From Candidatus Delongbacteria bacterium (lineage in GTDB: Bacteria; Delongbacteria; UBA4055), in contig JAQICF010000158.1 in the NCBI GenBank assembly GCA_027858795.1, forward strand, positions 1-26,213: a stretch of 26,213 nt of DNA, read 5' to 3'. Below, in pieces: positions 1-7,409 of this stretch (position 1 is the first letter of the stretch; each line of letters begins with the position of its first letter). The position numbers and the translations under genes were made by a program. The notes under the pieces were generated by a model. It did no database searches and was not told the DNA's origin. It was given only the letters and a program-made list of their open reading frames with translations.

Positions 1-11
1 CCGTTATCTTC
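1..11 (+). repeat. Right end of an attC-like site (partial)
   Basis: The window opens with CCGTTATCTTC. The CCGTT matches the right-hand core of the three complete attC-like repeats further on. The nine bases GTTATCTTC (3-11) are the exact reverse complement of GAAGATAAC at 10299-10307, the left end of the next repeat. This is the relation expected between the start of an integron cassette and the R'' core of its own attC. Only the last bases are visible, so the call rests on that match. Confidence 0.6.
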
Positions 12-106
12 AATCGTAACTCTAAGAATAAAAAACAAATTGAGCTTATTGAAAAATTAATTTTATGAAATTATTTACTAAAACAATGATGCTGGGGTAT
101 TTTAAT

Positions 107-190
107 CTAAAGTCTTGAATTTATTAACAATAACAGTACGATAAATAAAACTATTCTGAAAATAAGATTTAGTAGCTTAATCTTATTCAT
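107..190 (-). CDS. 27-aa hydrophobic micropeptide
   Basis: A short ORF on the minus strand starts MNKIKLLNLIF and ends LLLLINSRL. It is one predicted membrane helix of about 18 residues with positive charges on both sides. A strong Shine-Dalgarno (AAGGAG) lies about 7 bases upstream, inside the last codons of the preceding 23-codon ORF. Stop and start are separated by one base (TAAGATG), suggesting coupled translation. Both follow a Pho-box array at 307-346, so the peptide may be phosphate-regulated. I do not recognise a family. The evidence is ribosome-binding site, promoter and hydrophobicity; the ORF is too short for codon statistics. Confidence 0.4.
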   Translation of the reverse strand: MNKIKLLNLIFRIVLFIVLLLLINSRL

Positions 191-191
191 C

Positions 192-263
192 TTAATTCTC
201 CTTTTTAAAATACATACTTACAATCACACCTAGAACCGATCCTGCAACATATTTCTTATTCAT
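192..263 (-). CDS. 23-aa micropeptide, first gene of a Pho-box transcript
   Basis: A minus-strand ORF begins MNKKYVAGSVLG and ends SMYFKKEN. It has a Lys-rich start, a short Gly/Val/Ile/Ser hydrophobic stretch that resembles a small glycine-zipper membrane segment, and a charged tail. An AAGAGG ribosome-binding site lies about 6 bases before the ATG. A -7-like box (TACATTTC, minus strand of 290-297) and four 11-bp-phased Pho-box units (307-346) lie directly upstream. The box-to-promoter spacing matches that at phoB. The function is unknown. It could also be a leader peptide, but the following 27-codon ORF is the only thing it could lead into. Confidence 0.4.
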   Translation of the reverse strand: MNKKYVAGSVLGVIVSMYFKKEN

Positions 264-284
264 TTCTACCTCTTTCTTATTTCA

Positions 285-346
285 GGTTAGAAATGTAATA
301 CCTTCTTGTTACGGGATTATTATTTTTTTGTTAGATTTTTGTTACA
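285..346 (-). promoter_or_regulatory. Pho-box array and promoter for the micropeptide transcript
   Basis: Read on the plus strand, 7-mers repeat every 11 bp: TGTTACG (307), TATTATT (318), TGTTAGA (329) and TGTTACA (340). A further GGTTAGA at 285 is in phase. The phoB array has TGTTACG, TATTACA, TGTTAGA and TGTTAGA with the same period. The proposed -7 box TACATTTC (minus strand of 290-297) ends 10 bp from the array edge, exactly as at phoB. PhoB-family regulators bind 11-bp direct repeats. That this is the local PhoB site is inferred from its shared occurrence upstream of phoB and the porin gene. Confidence 0.65.
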
Positions 347-397
347 AGTGCGGTAATTGCTCACTGTGTCACGGAAAGCACTAAGGATATAAATTGA

Positions 398-425
398 AAA
401 TAAAAATAGGTGCTTGAGCACCTAT
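398..425 (-). terminator. Rho-independent terminator of the ars/pst transcript
   Basis: On the minus strand a perfect stem (ATAGGTGCTC/GAGCACCTAT, 406-425) is followed by a T-rich tract (TTTTTATTTT). It lies about 70 bases after the arsC stop codon and closes the minus-strand gene run. Confidence 0.8.
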
Positions 426-438
426 ATAATTTTGTACA

Positions 439-486
439 GGTTCAACAATTTGAACCCTATCCGTTTCAGAGCACAATGTGTTGTGC
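439..486. repeat. Two small hairpins between arsC and its terminator
   Basis: GGTTCAA/TTGAACC (439-445 and 450-456, 4-base loop) and GCACAA/TTGTGC (471-476 and 481-486, 4-base loop) are perfect short palindromes. They lie in tandem just before the terminator hairpin. They may be REP-like repeats or 3' mRNA stabilisers; neither is followed by a T-tract. Confidence 0.45.
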
Positions 487-496
487 CCCTACCGAA

Positions 497-919
497 TTAT
501 AATTCTTTTACAAACTCATCGATCCAGACTTTGATCTGATCTCTGACCTTCCTTGTAAATTCAAGTTTCTCTTCATAAGTTCCCTGTAATGCTGAAGGAT
601 CTGGAAATTCTTTGTGAAGTCTATTATAAACTTCTCCTGGGAAAATAGGACATCTTTCACCTGAAGCCTGATCACAGACAGTTATGACGTAATCATAATA
701 AACACCTGAGTCTATTTTTTCCTGAACTGTGTTAGTTTTATTCTGAGAAATATCTATCCCAACCTCTCTCATTGCATCAACGACCACAGGGTTAAGATTG
801 CCCTTTTCAACTCCTGCACTTTCTGCAGCTAAATTTTTAAGAGCAGAGTTGTTAAAAAATGCTTCAGCCATTTGACTTCTTGCTGAATTATGTATACAAA
901 CGAACAATATATTTTTCAT
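497..919 (-). CDS. arsC: Arsenate reductase, thioredoxin-coupled (LMW-phosphatase fold)
   Basis: This 140-aa cytoplasmic enzyme should reduce arsenate to arsenite. The low-molecular-weight phosphatase P-loop CIHNSARS starts at Cys8 (CX5RS). Cys82 and Cys90 sit in VCDQASGERCP, the position of the Cys82/Cys89 redox pair of the Staphylococcus pI258 family; the spacing is one residue longer here. Length is typical (about 130-140 aa). The start is supported by AAAGGT 8 bases upstream. It is the last gene of the run, 50 bases after the ACR3 exporter that would remove its product. The family identification is strong; thioredoxin coupling is inferred from the cysteines. Confidence 0.92.
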   Translation of the reverse strand: MKNILFVCIHNSARSQMAEAFFNNSALKNLAAESAGVEKGNLNPVVVDAMREVGIDISQNKTNTVQEKIDSGVYYDYVITVCDQASGERCPIFPGEVYNRLHKEFPDPSALQGTYEEKLEFTRKVRDQIKVWIDEFVKEL

Positions 920-969
920 GTTTATACCTTTTATTAATTTGAAACTTTATTTTTAGCTAAGCATCAATA

Positions 970-2031
970 TTACTTAATACTATGGACTTCATCCGGAAAC
1001 CAATTTTTTGTTTTGTTTGCTATCCTGACTAGGGTTAGCATAACCGGAACCTCGACAAGTACACCTACAACAGTGGCAAGCACAACGGGCGACTGAGGTC
1101 CGAAAAGTGATATAGCTACAGCAACAGCTAATTCAAAAAAATTTGAAGCTCCTATCATGCCTGCCGGTGCTGCAATATTGTGACATAGTTTTATTTTCTT
1201 ACTTGACAGATATGCTATAAAGAATATCAGAAAAGTCTGTATTGTTAAAGGAACAGCGATTAGAATTATATGTAAAGGATTTGAAAGAATCACTTCCCCC
1301 TGAAAAGAAAAGATTATAACGAGTGTCAGAAGGAGCCCAATTATGGTAATATTATTGAATTTAGGTATAAATCTGTTATTGAAATAATCCAAACCTTTAC
1401 TTTTTATTACGATTTTCCTTGTTAACATTCCACCCGTAAGAGGGATCACAACGAAAAGAACGACCGAAATTATAAGCGTATTCCAAGGTATTGTAATTCC
1501 TCCGATACCGAGAAGAAAAGCAACTATCGGTGTAAAAGCAATCAGAATTATCAGGTCATTTGTGGCAACTTGAACAACAGTATAAGCAGGATTCCCTTTT
1601 GTTAGGTGACTCCAGACGAAAACCATCGCTGTGCACGGTGCAGCACCGAGAAGTATAGCACCGGCAAGGTAATCTTTTGCTAGTTCAGGAGGAATAAAAG
1701 TTTTGAATATCACATAAAAGAACAACCAGGCTAATCCGAACATAGTGAAAGGTTTGATCAACCAATTGACAATCCATGTCACATAAAGCCCATGCGGATT
1801 TTTACCCACATTTTTAATACTTGTGAAATCCACTTTCATCATCATAGGGTAGATCATCAGCCATATCAAAACTGCAATTGGAATGGAGACCTGAGCATAT
1901 TCGAGCTTACCCAGCAACGCAGGTATTACGGGGAGGAATTTACCGATAACTACTCCCGCTACCATGCAAAGGATCACCCATACCGTAAGATATCTTTCAA
2001 AAAAACTTATTCCTGTATTTTTATCTTTCAT
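970..2031 (-). CDS. acr3: ACR3-family arsenite efflux permease
   Basis: This 353-aa inner-membrane protein has about ten hydrophobic segments. Family hallmarks are visible: VAGVVIG near residue 25, the conserved Cys133 in GAAPCTAMVFVWS, and the GASNFFELAVAVAISLFG segment near the C-terminus. ACR3 carriers export arsenite using the proton motive force. Here the exporter lies just before arsC and about 110 bases after pstA, so arsenate taken in through phosphate transport could be reduced and exported. A hairpin pair (2059-2144) separates it from pstA and may reduce or end pst transcription. No arsR repressor is visible nearby. Length and motifs fit the family fully. Confidence 0.92.
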   Translation of the reverse strand: MKDKNTGISFFERYLTVWVILCMVAGVVIGKFLPVIPALLGKLEYAQVSIPIAVLIWLMIYPMMMKVDFTSIKNVGKNPHGLYVTWIVNWLIKPFTMFGLAWLFFYVIFKTFIPPELAKDYLAGAILLGAAPCTAMVFVWSHLTKGNPAYTVVQVATNDLIILIAFTPIVAFLLGIGGITIPWNTLIISVVLFVVIPLTGGMLTRKIVIKSKGLDYFNNRFIPKFNNITIIGLLLTLVIIFSFQGEVILSNPLHIILIAVPLTIQTFLIFFIAYLSSKKIKLCHNIAAPAGMIGASNFFELAVAVAISLFGPQSPVVLATVVGVLVEVPVMLTLVRIANKTKNWFPDEVHSIK

Positions 2032-2058
2032 ATTCTTCCCATTTTCTTTAAATATAAT

Positions 2059-2144
2059 AAAAAAGTCACATTGAGTTAATCGAAATCTAGACTTTTTTAG
2101 TAATCAAGTCTTATACTTCGAGAGCCTCAGTATGACTTGATTAC
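2059..2144 (-). repeat. Two REP-like hairpins between pstA and acr3, possible terminator/attenuator
   Basis: GTAATCAAGTC (2100-2110) pairs with GACTTGATTAC (2134-2144), overlapping the pstA stop codon. AAAAAAGTC (2059-2067) pairs with GACTTTTTT (2090-2098). The two interiors are related (GTCATACTGAG..CTCGAAGTAT and GTCACATTGAG..TCGAAATCT, read on opposite strands), so they look like two copies of one palindromic repeat. On the minus strand the second stem ends in TTTTTT and could act as a terminator or attenuator between the pst and ars genes. Confidence 0.55.
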
Positions 2145-3010
2145 CAGTCTCTGTTCTTACGAATCCGATACCTGAAATAAATTGCACTTGAACTTACAAT
2201 AAGAACAAATCCTAAAAGAACCAGAGCTGTTCCGTAAGCAATCGGAACCTGCTTATCCGGATGAGAACCTTCTGTCATTAAAGCATAAATATGATAAGGT
2301 AATGCCATAACTTCATCGGATAGTGAACTTGGCAAATGCCTTGTATAGAAAGTTGCTGCTGTAAATAATATAGGTGCAGTTTCTCCTGCGACTCTTCCAA
2401 TAGCAAGAATAACACCAGTCAGAATGTTCGGTAATGCTGCTGGCAAAAGAACTCTGAGAATAGTCTGCCTTTCAGAAGCTCCAAGAGATAATGAAGCATC
2501 TCTGAATTCAGATGGAATTGTTTTCAAAGCTTCTTCTGTATTGTTAATAATAATAGGTAAAACAAGCACTGCTAAAGTTAATGATCCACTTAGAATTGAA
2601 ACATCAAAATTGAAATACACTACAAATATAGCCATGCCAAAAAGACCGTAGATAATAGAAGGAATAGCTGCTAAAGTACTTATCGTGATTCTTAAAGATT
2701 TTACGAACCAGTATGGTTTTGCATAACTTGTCAGGTAAACAGCTGTAAATACGCCGAAAGGCAATGCAATAGTAACAGATATTATTGTCAACCAAAAAGT
2801 TCCAACTATCGCAGGAAAGATACCACCTTCGGTCATGAATCGTCTAGGTGATTCAGAAACAAATTCCCAGGATATTACACTATATCCTTTTGATACAATT
2901 ATGTAAATAAAAATAAACAGTAAGGCTGCTGTAATAAATGTAAGAATTTTCAATGCTGAAATTCCAAAAAACTCCTTAACCACTCTGATATTTAAGCTTT
3001 TAGTGCTCAT
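2141..3010 (-). CDS. pstA: Phosphate ABC transporter permease PstA
   Basis: This 289-aa inner-membrane subunit has six predicted helices. The binding-protein-dependent permease (EAA) loop is visible at DASLSLGASERQTILRVLLPAALPNI, and the family segment AIPSIIYGLFG lies near residue 115. With PstC it forms the channel of the high-affinity phosphate importer, fed by PstS and driven by PstB. Its ATG overlaps the pstC stop by one base (TAATG), implying coupled translation. Length is normal. The pstA stop codon lies in a long hairpin shared with the downstream spacer. Confidence 0.95.
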   Translation of the reverse strand: MSTKSLNIRVVKEFFGISALKILTFITAALLFIFIYIIVSKGYSVISWEFVSESPRRFMTEGGIFPAIVGTFWLTIISVTIALPFGVFTAVYLTSYAKPYWFVKSLRITISTLAAIPSIIYGLFGMAIFVVYFNFDVSILSGSLTLAVLVLPIIINNTEEALKTIPSEFRDASLSLGASERQTILRVLLPAALPNILTGVILAIGRVAGETAPILFTAATFYTRHLPSSLSDEVMALPYHIYALMTEGSHPDKQVPIAYGTALVLLGFVLIVSSSAIYFRYRIRKNRDW

Positions 3011-3876
3011 TATTTTTTCTTCCCAAAAAATACAAGTTCTGTTATAATATTAGTAAAAAATGTTATTGCAAATAAGATTATTGCTATCGCAAACAGTGCG
3101 CTGTAATGATCACTCCCAACCACAGTTTCTCCCATTTCTGCTGCTATTGCTGCAGTCATAGGTCTTACCGGTGCAAATATACTTTTCGGTATTTGAGCGG
3201 CACCACCTGCTACCATTAAAACAACAAGTGTCTCACCTATAGCTCTACCGAATGCAAGAATAAAACTTCCAATCACACCACTTTTTGCTGCAGGTAATAC
3301 TATTTTGAAGATTGTTTCGAATTTATTTGCTCCTAAACTATAGGAAGCATCCCTTAGACTTTGCGGAACAGCATTAAGGGCATCCTCACTCATAGTTGAA
3401 ATGATCGGAATTACCATAATACCAAGTATCAAAGAAGCTGAAAATAGATTAAGTCCGACCGGCAAGCCAAAAACATTCATCAGGAATGGTGAAAGGAATA
3501 CAATTCCGACAAGACCATATATAACTGATGGAATTCCAGCAAGCAGCTCTATTGTAGGCTTTATCAATTCCTTTGTTCTTCTTCCTGCTATCTCAGAAAT
3601 ATATATCGCAGATCCAAGACCAAGTGGTATTGCAATTACTAAAGTACCAATAGTAACATAGATGGACGATACAATCAGGCTCCACATACCAAATATAGCC
3701 GGATCATCAACTGGTCTCCACTCTGAATCGAATAAAATCGAAAAAACACCGACCTTTTGAAAGATCGGTATTCCTTCAGATACAATACTCATGATAATTC
3801 CTACTAAAGCAGCTATAGTGAAAAAAGCAGCCGAGTAGGTAATACCTGAAAATAATTTATCATAGAACTTTTTCAT
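3010..3876 (-). CDS. pstC: Phosphate ABC transporter permease PstC
   Basis: This 288-aa inner-membrane permease is paired with PstA. The EAA motif is at LRDASYSLGANKFETIFKIVLPAA, and ELLAGIPSVIYGLVG is the PstC counterpart of the PstA segment. An N-terminal helix precedes the transport domain, as usual in PstC. The start lies 9 bases after the pstS stop and the stop overlaps pstA by one base, so pstS-pstC-pstA is a tight operon. The gene for the ATPase subunit is not next to it but about 3.6 kb away in the phoB operon. Confidence 0.95.
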   Translation of the reverse strand: MKKFYDKLFSGITYSAAFFTIAALVGIIMSIVSEGIPIFQKVGVFSILFDSEWRPVDDPAIFGMWSLIVSSIYVTIGTLVIAIPLGLGSAIYISEIAGRRTKELIKPTIELLAGIPSVIYGLVGIVFLSPFLMNVFGLPVGLNLFSASLILGIMVIPIISTMSEDALNAVPQSLRDASYSLGANKFETIFKIVLPAAKSGVIGSFILAFGRAIGETLVVLMVAGGAAQIPKSIFAPVRPMTAAIAAEMGETVVGSDHYSALFAIAIILFAITFFTNIITELVFFGKKK

Positions 3877-3885
3877 TGGATTCTT

Positions 3886-4692
3886 CTATTTAACTTTTAC
3901 AAAGCCCATTTCTTCTACTAGATTCTGTCCCTTCTTTGAAAGAATGAAATCAATATACTTCTTAACTTTGCCAGCTGGCTTACCTTTTGTGTACATATGA
4001 AGAGTTCTTGCGATAGGATACGTCTTATCCTGAATAGTCTTCTCAGAAACTGCGATACCGTTGATCCTTACATCATTAACCTTATCTGTAAGATAACCGA
4101 TACCTACATAACCCACAGCACCTTTAGTATCTTTTATCGTTGTTGCAACAGCGCTATTTGAAGCCAACATTAGAGAACCTGAATTAAGCTTCTGCTTTCT
4201 AAGAACTTTTTTAGAGAATACTTCATAAGTACCGGATGCCACATCTCTTGATACAAGAACTATAGGCTTTTTAGGTCCACCAACTTCTTTCCAGTTCATG
4301 ATCTCACCTGTATAGATCTTTTCAAGTTGATCTAGAGTAAGGTCTTTAACAGGGTTTGACTTGTGAACGATGATAGCAATTCCGTCATTTGCAACTACAT
4401 TTTCGTAAGCTTCGATACCATTTTGCTTTGCTTTAAGAATCTCTTTGTTCTTGATGTGTCTTGATGCGTTTCCAATATCACAAGTACCTGCGATAATTCC
4501 TGCAACACCAACTCCTGACCCACCACCTCTAACTGAGATATTAATATCAGGATTAAGATCCATATAAACTTCTGCAGTAGCCTGAGCGATAGGAAGTACA
4601 GTAGTTGAACCAACCATTGTTATTTGATTGCCCTTCTTTGCAAACGATACCATTGCTGCGATCATAATGATCATAAAAATAATTTTTTTCAT
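3886..4692 (-). CDS. pstS: Periplasmic phosphate-binding protein PstS
   Basis: This 268-aa protein has an N-terminal signal peptide (MKKIIFMIIMIAAMVSFA, cleavage about residue 18). The phosphate-binding motifs of the PstS/PBP family are TMVGSTTVLPIA, VRGGGSGVGVAGI, GNASRHIKNKE and VSRDVASGTYEVF. No lipobox cysteine follows the signal, so it is probably soluble in the periplasm. It would deliver phosphate to PstCA. The ribosome-binding site AAGGAG lies about 6 bases before the ATG. The gene follows the porin gene by 58 bases and is probably cotranscribed from the Pho-box promoter upstream of the porin. Confidence 0.95.
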   Translation of the reverse strand: MKKIIFMIIMIAAMVSFAKKGNQITMVGSTTVLPIAQATAEVYMDLNPDINISVRGGGSGVGVAGIIAGTCDIGNASRHIKNKEILKAKQNGIEAYENVVANDGIAIIVHKSNPVKDLTLDQLEKIYTGEIMNWKEVGGPKKPIVLVSRDVASGTYEVFSKKVLRKQKLNSGSLMLASNSAVATTIKDTKGAVGYVGIGYLTDKVNDVRINGIAVSEKTIQDKTYPIARTLHMYTKGKPAGKVKKYIDFILSKKGQNLVEEMGFVKVK

Positions 4693-4750
4693 TTTTTCTC
4701 CTTATTAGTTAGTGCAAGGGACTAAAGTCGCCTTGTTCCAAATTGTTTAG

Positions 4751-5815
4751 TTATGAACCAAGTACTTCAGAAAATTTCCATCTCATCTGTAGCATTATTT
4801 GATTTACAGGATCTTTGTCACTGTTCTCATACATCTTTGTTTCGTAGTTAAGCTGGAAGAAAAGTGTCGGACTATTCTTTGCATTTCTTAGCACATTATA
4901 ATTAACACCAAGTACCAGTACATTATATGCATCATCATCGTTATCAGTATTTGGATCGTATATATCATATCTTCCAAGTACATCAAAAGTATTATTGATC
5001 TTGTATTTCGGCATTACAGACAAAACGGTAGTTACAACATCGTCTGCACCGTCAACATTAGGCATTGACTTAGTTTTCATAAGATACTGACCAAGTAAAC
5101 TAAAATCACCAAAAGCCAATTTTCCCATACCTGCGATCATGTTATAATGCTCTCTTGCAGGATTGTCAACCAAAGGACCGTCTTCGGCTAAAGTAGTATC
5201 AACTTGAGAATCTTCTTTACTCATGAACATGTATGAACCACCAATTGTTACACCTGTAAAAGGAGTAATTCTTGTGTCAATTGCAAAATTCATATCTTTA
5301 TTAAGATCATCTGCAGTTTTTTTATAACCTTCGCCGTTATATACTGCTACATTATATGTACCGAAACCTTTTGGGTAGTATCCACTGATTCCAACACCGT
5401 AGTCAGTAGAACTAACAAATTTGTACTTATCTGAAGGATCTTTTTCTATAGTCTGATAATCCCAGTCGTAGATAGTACCGAAGTAAGTTTTCATCAGACC
5501 GATAGTTAATTTTGAATCAGGAATAGGAAGCACCGCAAAATCAAGGTAAGCATACTTCAATTTCATACCAACACCATCCCCTGCACCATCTTCATCAGAG
5601 AAAAAATCAAGGTTGAATCTACCTTTAATGTTTGATGTAAACTGAGGTTCAAGTCTAAAGTAACCTCTTTTCACTGCAAGTTCATTCTGTTGGATCTTAC
5701 CGTCAATCGTTTCCATTGTCCATCTGTTCCATAATTCCATTGACATCTTAGTTGTTGCGTTCAATGCAGAGATAGCTCCCAATACTATCATCATGAATAC
5801 TAACGTTCTTTTCAA
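4751..5815 (-). CDS. Outer-membrane porin, probably phosphate-related
   Basis: This ~354-aa protein has a signal peptide (KRTLVFMMIVLGAISALNA). The rest alternates aromatic and polar residues as in a 14-16-strand beta-barrel, and the C-terminus is LQMRWKFSEVLGS. It resembles the phosphate-selective porin O/P superfamily (OprP-like) in size and style, but I see no diagnostic substrate motif. I chose a TTG start (5813-5815) because GGAGG lies 5 bases upstream of it. The in-frame ATG at 5827 contains that ribosome-binding site and has none of its own. It is first in the porin-pstS-pstC-pstA run and sits below a Pho box, which suggests a role in getting phosphate across the outer membrane. The specificity is inferred. 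Confidence 0.75.
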   Translation of the reverse strand: MKRTLVFMMIVLGAISALNATTKMSMELWNRWTMETIDGKIQQNELAVKRGYFRLEPQFTSNIKGRFNLDFFSDEDGAGDGVGMKLKYAYLDFAVLPIPDSKLTIGLMKTYFGTIYDWDYQTIEKDPSDKYKFVSSTDYGVGISGYYPKGFGTYNVAVYNGEGYKKTADDLNKDMNFAIDTRITPFTGVTIGGSYMFMSKEDSQVDTTLAEDGPLVDNPAREHYNMIAGMGKLAFGDFSLLGQYLMKTKSMPNVDGADDVVTTVLSVMPKYKINNTFDVLGRYDIYDPNTDNDDDAYNVLVLGVNYNVLRNAKNSPTLFFQLNYETKMYENSDKDPVNQIMLQMRWKFSEVLGS

Positions 5816-5852
5816 TTTACCCTCCATAGGTGTTTTGTTTTTGCTAACGAGG

Positions 5853-5909
5853 GTAATTTAAGGTCTGAATATTAGGGGATAAATAAGAGTTTGTTAGAAT
5901 TGGGTTAGA
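5853..5909 (-). promoter_or_regulatory. Pho-box array upstream of the porin-pstSCA operon
   Basis: Plus-strand 7-mers at 11-bp phase are TATTAGG (5870), AAATAAG (5881, degenerate), TGTTAGA (5892) and GGTTAGA (5903). On the minus strand the core reads TTCTAACCCAATTCTAACA. The same repeat and period occur upstream of phoB. A weak -7-like box (TAAATTAC, minus strand of 5853-5860) lies at the position predicted by the other two arrays. Confidence 0.65.
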
Positions 5910-5924
5910 AATTATGGTAGGAAT

Positions 5925-5949
5925 AAAAAAAGGTGCTCTAAAGCACCTT
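5925..5949 (-). terminator. Rho-independent terminator after phoU
   Basis: On the minus strand AAGGTGCT/AGCACCTT (5942-5949 and 5930-5937, 4-base loop) is followed by TTTTTTTATT. It closes phoB-phoR-pstB-phoU and lies just before the Pho box of the porin operon, so the two transcripts are separate. Confidence 0.88.
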
Positions 5950-5985
5950 AATAGTTATAACGAACATATAATAATAAGTTTTTTA

Positions 5986-6639
5986 TTAGTCCAAGTGCCG
6001 AACAATAGTTCCCTCGATCATATAAATAACATCCTCAGAAATATTCGTCGCATGGTCAGCTATCCTTTCCAAATATCTTGAAACTGAAAGATAATTTAAA
6101 TAAAGCTTCATCTTATGTGGATCTTTTGAAACCTGCTCGACAAAGATATCATACATTCTACTGTTCATAGCATCAATTTCATTATCAGTATCAATAACAT
6201 TCTGAGCTTTTTTCATATCAAGATCTACAAGAGAATCAATACTGTCATTAAGCATCTTTAACGCAATATTACACATATCATTAAAATCAAAATCAGGTAC
6301 TTCACCTTCTATAAGTGCAAGTTTCTTTGCTCTCTGACCTATATTCTGTGCTAAGTCACCAACCCTTTCAAGATCAGTATTGATTTTAAGAATAGATACA
6401 ATAAGCCTAAGATCTGTAGCGACCGGTTGATACAATGCAAGCATCTTCAGACAGTCCTCTTCAATCTCGATTTCAAAATTATCTATCTGAGTATCTTTCT
6501 CAATGACCTTTTCAGCCAGAAGAATATCCTTGCTCAACAGTGATTTAATAGCAAACCGAAGATTCTCTTCAACAATAGTACACTGACTGAATATCTTCTT
6601 TTTTAATTTTCTAAGTTCATTCTGTAAATAAATCGACAT
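5986..6639 (-). CDS. phoU: Phosphate signalling regulator PhoU
   Basis: This 217-aa all-helical cytoplasmic protein consists of two tandem three-helix bundles. Each carries the metal-binding E/DxxxD signature: TDLERVGDLAQNIGQRA near residue 89 and RYLERIADHATNISEDV near residue 188. PhoU links the state of the Pst transporter to PhoR and represses the Pho response when phosphate is plentiful. It lies 8 bases after pstB and is the last gene of the phoB operon. Length is typical. Confidence 0.95.
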   Translation of the reverse strand: MSIYLQNELRKLKKKIFSQCTIVEENLRFAIKSLLSKDILLAEKVIEKDTQIDNFEIEIEEDCLKMLALYQPVATDLRLIVSILKINTDLERVGDLAQNIGQRAKKLALIEGEVPDFDFNDMCNIALKMLNDSIDSLVDLDMKKAQNVIDTDNEIDAMNSRMYDIFVEQVSKDPHKMKLYLNYLSVSRYLERIADHATNISEDVIYMIEGTIVRHLD

Positions 6640-6647
6640 TTTATCTC

Positions 6648-7409
6648 CTATCCGAATTTTCCAGTTATATATTCTTCTGTTTTCTGCATATCAGGCTTTG
6701 TAAATATTTTCTTAGTTTCACCAAATTCTATTAATTCACCCTCATAGAAAAATGCTGTCTTGTCAGAAACTCTTGCAGCCTGCTGCATATTATGTGTAAC
6801 TATAACAATAGTATAATTCCCTTTAAGTTCACCAATAAGATCCTCAATTCTTGCAGTTGATTTAGGGTCAAGAGCAGAAGCCGGTTCATCCATAAGAAGT
6901 ATTTCAGGATCGACAGCCAAAGCTCTTGCGATACAAAGTCTCTGCTGCTGACCACCGGAAAGACCCATCGCACTTTTATTCAATCTATCCTTAACCTCGC
7001 CCCAAAGACCTGCGTTTTTAAGACTGTTTTCCACAATTGCATCAAGATCTTTTCTCGAACTCGTACCATGAACTCTTGGTCCGTAAGCAATATTTTCAAA
7101 TATACTTTTTGGAAATGGAGTGGATTTCTGAAAAATCATTCCAACTCTTTTTCTAAGAGTAACAACATCCATGTTTTTTTTATAGATATTCTCTCCATCT
7201 ATCTCTACTGATCCTTTAACCGAAGTGCCTAAAATAGTATCATTCATCCTGTTAAGTGTTCTTAAAAATGTAGATTTACCACATCCAGATGGTCCGATCA
7301 GAGCAGTAACAAGTCCTTGTGGTATATCCATGTTAATATCGAATAAAGCTTGATTATTCCCATAGAAAAAATTTAAGTCTTTCGTTTTTATCTTGATTTG
7401 TTCTTCCAT
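6648..7409 (-). CDS. pstB: Phosphate ABC transporter ATP-binding protein PstB
   Basis: This 253-aa ATPase powers PstSCA. Walker A is GPSGCGKST (39-47), the Q-loop glutamine is in [10 protein letters not shown] (Gln94), the signature is LSGGQQQR (150-157) and Walker B is ILLMDEP (170-176). The PstB-specific LNRMNDTI and [17 protein letters not shown] segments are present. Its ATG overlaps the phoR stop by one base. It is encoded with phoBR and phoU rather than with pstSCA, so the transporter is made from two transcripts, both with Pho boxes. Confidence 0.96.
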   Translation of the reverse strand: MEEQIKIKTKDLNFFYGNNQALFDINMDIPQGLVTALIGPSGCGKSTFLRTLNRMNDTILGTSVKGSVEIDGENIYKKNMDVVTLRKRVGMIFQKSTPFPKSIFENIAYGPRVHGTSSRKDLDAIVENSLKNAGLWGEVKDRLNKSAMGLSGGQQQRLCIARALAVDPEILLMDEPASALDPKSTARIEDLIGELKGNYTIVIVTHNMQQAARVSDKTAFFYEGELIEFGETKKIFTKPDMQKTEEYITGKFG

